In this document: in pieces, positions 16,808-20,452 of the stretch
Layout: every line of letters starts with the position of its first letter
Position numbering within the stretch: position 1 is the stretch's first letter
Virus record (IMG/VR): IMGVR_UViG_3300025326_000243
Coordinates: 1-20,452 of that record
Origin: a virus
Strand: one strand, 5' to 3'
DNA length: 20,452 nt
Notes under the pieces: model-generated
The model's database searches: none
What the model was told of the DNA's origin: nothing
Seen by the model: only the letters and a program-made list of their open reading frames with translations
Made by a program: the position numbers and the translations under genes

Positions 16808-17101
16808 TTACCGGCCGACTACGACGTAGCCGAACGTGTCCGTCCCGGTCGACGCAGCCAGGGTCGGGTCGCTGCCGCTGATGTTCTTCCAGGCGTAGAC
16901 GCTGAGCTCTCCGACGCTCGTGGTGTACGTCAAGACCTGCGTACTGTCACCCGGCGCAACAGTCGTCTTCAACGTTAGAACGACGCCGTAGATCTCCTTG
17001 AGCCCGGTGCTGATTACTGTGGGGTTTCCGCCGTCGAGAGCGGCCTCACCGGCCACGACCTTGACGTTGCCGGACTTGGTTTCGGGGGCGAGAAGAGCCA
17101 T
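16808..17101 (-). CDS. Putative capsid decoration protein, paralogue A
   Basis: This 97-aa protein starts at ATG 17101 with GAGGT six bases upstream. It lies downstream of the major capsid gene beyond a 12-bp hairpin. It has a beta-rich pattern (SGNVKVVAGEAALDGG, TGLKEIYGVVLTLKTTVAPGDST, GELSVYAW, TFGYVVVGR) and is the closest relative of the following gene. The pair arose by duplication and has diverged. A decoration or fibre role on the head is inferred from position, size and fold. Confidence 0.75.
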   Translation of the reverse strand: MALLAPETKSGNVKVVAGEAALDGGNPTVISTGLKEIYGVVLTLKTTVAPGDSTQVLTYTTSVGELSVYAWKNISGSDPTLAASTGTDTFGYVVVGR

Positions 17102-17136
17102 CTGAGTACCTCGCGTAACCGTCGGTCGTCAGTTGC

Positions 17137-17170
17137 CCACCGACCGGGCCCGACGGAACCCGGTCGGTGG
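17137..17170 (-). other. 12-bp perfect hairpin after the major capsid gene
   Basis: Left arm CCACCGACCGGG (17137-17148) and right arm CCCGGTCGGTGG (17159-17170) are exact inverse complements with a 10-base loop, 18 bases after the capsid stop. No T-run follows on the minus strand, so it is not a classical terminator. It could act as an attenuator, an RNA processing or stability element that sets capsid above decoration expression. Confidence 0.75.
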
Positions 17171-17188
17171 TGACAGCGGTGGAGACGG

Positions 17189-18322
17189 TTACTCGCCTGC
17201 GAGCCGGCAACCGTACTCGGGGCGCACGAGCTGGACGCCGTACAGGATGTCGTAGCTGAACCGGGTCCGCTTGTGCTCGCGGGTGACTTCGAGCCGGAGC
17301 GTGAGCCCCGACACGGGGTCGACGGCCGCGAGGTACTGGCCGAGGTTCATCGGGTCGGCGCCCGCGAATGGCCGCGTGGCCAGGGCGAAGGCGTCGCGGT
17401 GGAACGCGAGGTTGACACGGTGGCTCGCCTTCGTGGTGATCGCGACGGGCGAAGTGGGGATGACGACCTTCAGACCCGGGACGAAGCTGATCGCACCGCC
17501 GTCGCTGACGTCGGTGTCACCCTCGGTCACGGCGTAGGTCTGGTCGTCGCCCGCGAAGGTGATGATGTCACCCACGAGGATCGTCCCGGTGCCCGCGGAG
17601 GCCAGGGTGACCGTCTTCACGCCGAGAGCATAGCCGGCGCTGTCGGTCGTGGCGCCGGAGTTGGTCCCGGCGGTGTGGCGAGGGACGTTCTGGTCCATCG
17701 CCCAGCTGTAGCCGAGCACGAACCCGATCTCCGAGCGCCGCATGGCCTCGGGGTCGTTGCGCCAGGACGCGTCCTGGATCGCGCGGAGCCCCTTGGCGTT
17801 GCCGGTCGCGCGGGCGTTGAGGATCACGGCGCGGGGATCGACGGCCGCGAGCTGATCGTTGAGCACCTGGTCAGCGGTCAGGAACTCGGACAGGTCGTTG
17901 GCGAACGGCGTGGAGCCCGCGGCGCCCGCGAACCCATAGACCGACTTGTAGAGGTTCAGGATGTCCTGGTCGACCTTGTTGGCGACGGCCTTGACGGCCT
18001 CGGACGCCTGCATCGGGATCGTGCCGTCCATGACCTCGAGCACGTCCTTGTCCGTCAGGTAGAACGGCGCCTCCCACCACTCGGACAGCGCGATCGCGAC
18101 CTTGGTGGGCGCGACGTCGGCGGTCGAGGGAGGTGTGGCGGCGGGGGAGACGGCCGCGATGGCGATCGCGGAGGGGATGGGGACGTCGATCGTGCTGCCC
18201 TTCTCGCCGGCCAGCGTCTCGTACGCCCGGTTGACGAACCGGGGCATGATCGACTGTTGCCGGAGAGCCAGGAGACCCTGCGCGAGCAGCTTCGGCAGGA
18301 CCTCGGTGACGGTGTTGGCCAT
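17189..18322 (-). CDS. Major capsid protein, P22-coat-like
   Basis: This 377-aa protein has an ATG start with AGAGGA upstream. It begins MANTVTEVLPKLLAQGLLALRQQSIMPRFVNRAYE and includes KGSTIDVPIPSA, VAIALSEWWEAPFYLTDKD and DQDILNLYKSVYGFAG, the pattern of P22 gp5-type coat proteins with the HK97 fold. Residues ~222-300 form a beta insertion (GYALGVKTVTLASAGTGTILVGDIITFAGDDQTY), equivalent to the inserted domain of P22 coat. It is preceded by the scaffold gene, as expected. It should be the most abundant virion protein. Codon usage is strongly GC-ending, even by local standards, consistent with high expression. Confidence 0.92.
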   Translation of the reverse strand: MANTVTEVLPKLLAQGLLALRQQSIMPRFVNRAYETLAGEKGSTIDVPIPSAIAIAAVSPAATPPSTADVAPTKVAIALSEWWEAPFYLTDKDVLEVMDGTIPMQASEAVKAVANKVDQDILNLYKSVYGFAGAAGSTPFANDLSEFLTADQVLNDQLAAVDPRAVILNARATGNAKGLRAIQDASWRNDPEAMRRSEIGFVLGYSWAMDQNVPRHTAGTNSGATTDSAGYALGVKTVTLASAGTGTILVGDIITFAGDDQTYAVTEGDTDVSDGGAISFVPGLKVVIPTSPVAITTKASHRVNLAFHRDAFALATRPFAGADPMNLGQYLAAVDPVSGLTLRLEVTREHKRTRFSYDILYGVQLVRPEYGCRLAGE

Positions 18323-18391
18323 TTGTGGAATCCTCTAAGAACGGCCGCTTGACGACACGACAACTCTCGAGGTCCCACCGGGTTGCCTCAC

Positions 18392-18431
18392 CGCCCCGCC
18401 GGGGCGCTCGGGCCTTTCACGCGTGCCCGAG
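18392..18431 (-). other. Two GC-rich hairpins between scaffold and capsid genes
   Basis: The 130-base gap 18323-18452 holds CGCCCC/GGGGCG (18392-18397 with 18401-18406) and, next to it, CTCGGGC/GCCCGAG (18407-18413 with 18425-18431). No U-run follows either one. They lie in the capsid leader and may mark mRNA processing or attenuation. Confidence 0.55.
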
Positions 18432-18452
18432 GTGTTTCGCGCCCGCTTACAA

Positions 18453-19202
18453 CTAGTTGACTACGGCCTCTCCCTTCGCCAGCGCCTCCAGGTTCCGCCC
18501 GATCTCGAGCGGGTCCCTGCTGACGACACGCTTCCCGGCTGCGCCCTGGCCGCCGGTCGCCCCGCTGCCTGCGGAGCGCTTGAACAGATGCGGCGCGTCG
18601 GCCGCCAAGCCTTGCGCCCACTCCTCGAACCCGAGCGGCTCCGCCGGCTTGACCTTGCTGAAGAGCGGCGTCTCGCCGTTCTTCGCCGTGCCATCGTAGT
18701 CAAAGACCTCCAGGCCGCGGTTCAGAAAGTCCGGCATCGCCTTCTCGTCGACGCCCAGCTTCATGCCGACGCTCGTGAGCTGCTGCTCAAGGTCGCGGAA
18801 CGCGAGGCGATTCTCCGCCTCTAGGCGCTTCGCCTCGACCTGAGCGAGCTGCTCGACTAGCGGAGCGTTGGCCTCGGCGATGGCCTGCTTGAGCTTCGCG
18901 TCGAGGTCTTCGGCCTTCGTGACCCCGCCCTTCTTCTCGAGGTCCTGAAGACGTGACTTCATCGTGCCGTACTCCTTCGGGTCGACGCCCTCGAAGGCCT
19001 TGAGCCGCCCCTCCAACTCCGCCTTGAGCTTGAGAAGGTTGATGTTGTTGTCGCGGAACTCGGTCAGCTTGCTGTGTGCCTCGGCGACCTCGGGGAGTGG
19101 GTCACCCTCGGTCCGCAGCCGGTAGCGGCCGTCGGGTAACACTTCGTATTCGTTGCGCAGCGGCTCAGGAATTTCGGACAGCGCGGAGACAATGGTCTTC
19201 AT
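18453..19202 (-). CDS. Capsid scaffold protein
   Basis: This 249-aa protein starts at ATG 19202 with AAAGGA about six bases upstream; a TTG one codon earlier is too close to that site. It is highly charged and helical, with coiled coil over residues ~40-150 (KLTEFRDNNINLLKLKAELEGRL ... QLAQVEAKRLEAENRL), and ends in a Gly/Ala linker (SAGSGATGGQGAAGK) and a short C-terminal helix (LEIGRNLEALAKGE). This architecture and the place between head morphogenesis and major capsid genes are those of gp20-type/P22-like scaffolds, which guide procapsid assembly and are then removed. The C-terminal helix would contact the coat. Confidence 0.88.
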   Translation of the reverse strand: MKTIVSALSEIPEPLRNEYEVLPDGRYRLRTEGDPLPEVAEAHSKLTEFRDNNINLLKLKAELEGRLKAFEGVDPKEYGTMKSRLQDLEKKGGVTKAEDLDAKLKQAIAEANAPLVEQLAQVEAKRLEAENRLAFRDLEQQLTSVGMKLGVDEKAMPDFLNRGLEVFDYDGTAKNGETPLFSKVKPAEPLGFEEWAQGLAADAPHLFKRSAGSGATGGQGAAGKRVVSRDPLEIGRNLEALAKGEAVVN

Positions 19203-19213
19203 CAAAATCCTTT

Positions 19214-19230
19214 CGCTCCCTCCGGGAGCG
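19214..19230 (-). other. Hairpin in the scaffold leader
   Basis: CGCTCCC and GGGAGCG are exact inverse complements with a 3-base loop, just upstream of the scaffold ribosome site. In the transcript it would lie between the promoter and the AAAGGA site. It may protect the 5' end or tune initiation. Confidence 0.5.
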
Positions 19231-19261
19231 GAACTGGTGTTAAATCTATGTGTATGCCTTT

Positions 19262-19291
19262 ATTATAACACGGCCTGTTGGCGGATGTCCA
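19262..19291 (-). promoter_or_regulatory. Extended -10 sigma70-type promoter for scaffold and capsid genes
   Basis: Read on the minus strand, TGGACA (19286-19291) is separated by 18 bases from TATAAT (19262-19267), and the -10 box is preceded by TGT, an extended -10 element. It lies in a small AT-rich island in otherwise GC-rich DNA, just after the MuF stop and about 60 bases before the scaffold start. Transcription would start near 19255. Confidence 0.7.
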
Positions 19292-19298
19292 GCGGTAT

Positions 19299-20452
19299 CT
19301 ACAGGACCGGCCCACCTAACGCCCTATACAGGTCCATCACTTCGGCTGAGTAGCGGGCGCCATACTTGTAGCCCTGGAAGACCTCGGCTACGAACTCCGT
19401 GGGCCCGCTGGCCGCGTAGTTGCTCACCTGTTGGGCGATCGTCTCCATCTTACGAGCCGTATCTGCAACCGAACTCGACAAGAACCGCTCGAGTTCAGGC
19501 TGGAACGTGTGGTATGTCCAGGTCTCGTATCCCTTGGGCCCGAGGTTGAACGTGCGCCCGCCGCGTATCCTTCGGCCTAGCTCAGTTTGGAGCTGAAGCT
19601 CGTGCGCGATCTCGTGGACGATGTTCTTACCTGCACCGCCAGGCGGATGGTGCCGCGACGCGACGTCGAGCCTAGTAAATTCTGCGAGTCTCTTCTCATT
19701 CTGCCACGCGATCGACGCGACGTTGACCCTGATCCCGTTGAACGCCGTGAGGTAAAGATTCTTGGTCTTGTCGACGTAGAACTTGAGGGCCCCGTTCGGG
19801 ACCATGACGTCTGCCACCTCGAACGCCTCGGCCGCGTCTCTGACCCCCGTCTTGAACGCGTTCTCCACCCACGTTTTCATCCGATCATCAGACATCTTAC
19901 CGCCCCGGAACGCCTCGACCCCAGACGTCTTCAGGTTGGCGACCAGCAGGTCGACGTCTGGCACCTCCACCGTCACCCCGTACCCGCCGATCTGCTCGAT
20001 CAGTCCGTAGATCTCCTCCGCGTCCTCCCCGGCGAGCGCCTGGACGTCCTCCGGTATCTCTGTAGGAGGTGGCACTGGCTCGCTAGGAGTCGGTAGGCGC
20101 CCCTCGGCGGGGATCTCAGCGGGTTTCACCTTGCCCGGGATGATCCGGATGCTGCACCGACAGTGAGGGTGAAGCGGAGGCGCGTCGATCGGTCCCTCGT
20201 CCGTCTCGAAGTCTTCGTCGAGCGGCACGCGCACGCCGTCTATCAGGACGCACGCCTCCTGCGGGTCCTTGTTGACCTCCGCCGAGTCGTCGCGCGTGTG
20301 CCACTCCTTCTCGGCGTCGGCGCCCAGCAGGCCCTCCTCCTGCGCCTGCCGCCCAGCTTCCAAGACGCCGGCGTTCAGCGCGTCCATGATCTCAGTCCTG
20401 GCGATCGCCCTCGAGCGGGCACGGATCTGCTTGTCGGTGTACTTCGTCAGAG
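19299..20452 (-). CDS. MuF-like head morphogenesis protein fused to a zincin-like metallopeptidase (5' end cut by window)
   Basis: The frame is open to the right edge. The first Met at 20387 is internal, because the preceding residues (RARSRAIARTEI) already belong to the MuF pattern. The MuF part continues with MDALNAGVLEAGRQAQEEG, EKEWHTRDD and PPLHPHCRCSI, the hallmark C-terminal motif of Mu gpF / SPP1 gp7 minor head proteins at the portal. After a Pro-rich linker (PTPSEPVPPPTE), about 245 extra residues form a second domain. It contains HEIAH (19602-19616) and a downstream PTEFVAEVF with a candidate third ligand Glu, as in zincins. Known MuF proteins often carry C-terminal effector domains delivered with the DNA, called polyvalent or MuF toxins. 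A metallopeptidase effector or maturation protease is therefore inferred. The active site looks intact. Confidence 0.87.
   Translation of the reverse strand, partial: LTKYTDKQIRARSRAIARTEIMDALNAGVLEAGRQAQEEGLLGADAEKEWHTRDDSAEVNKDPQEACVLIDGVRVPLDEDFETDEGPIDAPPLHPHCRCSIRIIPGKVKPAEIPAEGRLPTPSEPVPPPTEIPEDVQALAGEDAEEIYGLIEQIGGYGVTVEVPDVDLLVANLKTSGVEAFRGGKMSDDRMKTWVENAFKTGVRDAAEAFEVADVMVPNGALKFYVDKTKNLYLTAFNGIRVNVASIAWQNEKRLAEFTRLDVASRHHPPGGAGKNIVHEIAHELQLQTELGRRIRGGRTFNLGPKGYETWTYHTFQPELERFLSSSVADTARKMETIAQQVSNYAASGPTEFVAEVFQGYKYGARYSAEVMDLYRALGGPVL

Noticed and set aside
17137-17170. Rho-independent terminator
   Set aside because: The stem is strong but no U-run follows on the minus strand, and genes of the same operon continue directly after it.
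17273-18352. 359-codon plus-strand frame opposite the major capsid gene
   Set aside because: Composition is dominated by Gly, Arg, Asp and Val as expected from antisense of GC-rich codons. The minus-strand protein is a clear P22-type coat.

Overview
The window is a slice of the late structural region of a tailed phage or prophage with a long non-contractile tail (siphovirus type). The DNA is GC-rich. Every gene I can support lies on the minus strand and is transcribed from high to low coordinates, so the biological order runs right to left. Genes are packed head to tail, with ATGA, TGATG or GTGA stop/start overlaps or gaps of a few bases, and most have a recognisable Shine-Dalgarno sequence. 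The host cannot be named. A Cys-rich lipoprotein N-terminus and the high GC hint at a Gram-negative environmental host, but this is weak. I see no tRNA, integrase, lysis gene, polymerase, CRISPR array or insertion sequence.

Head region (20452 to about 16270). A MuF-type head morphogenesis protein runs in from the right edge and is fused to an HExxH zincin-like metallopeptidase domain. A strong extended -10 promoter (about 19262-19291) follows, then a scaffold protein and a P22-coat-like major capsid protein. Next comes a 12-bp perfect hairpin, two tandem paralogous small proteins (likely capsid decoration) and a small basic protein.

Neck and head-tail joining region (about 16290 to 11936). 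This holds a beta-sandwich protein interrupted by a long Ser/Ala/Pro tract, a DnaT-like/head-tail connector protein, two tiny coupled ORFs, a neck protein, an HK97 gp10-like protein, a surprising secreted lipoprotein with a Thr-Pro stalk, a small protein, a minor capsid/tail-terminator-like protein and a small zinc-ribbon protein. Two unrelated small proteins end in the same GHPFRGNQY motif.

Tail region (11935 to 1). There are two paralogous tail tube proteins with a 59-aa ORF between them. The larger tube protein carries an Ig-like domain with a Ser-rich insertion. Then come the tail assembly chaperone pair with a classic AAAAAAC -1 frameshift site, a 1392-aa tape measure protein, a hub/distal tail protein, a 44-aa linker gene, a 706-aa receptor-binding-type tail protein and a large tail fibre of repeated lectin-like domains that runs off the left edge.

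The most unusual features are the SPSAS-type mucin-like tracts in four separate virion proteins, the MuF-zincin fusion, the lipoprotein inside the neck operon and the shared GHPFRGNQY tag.
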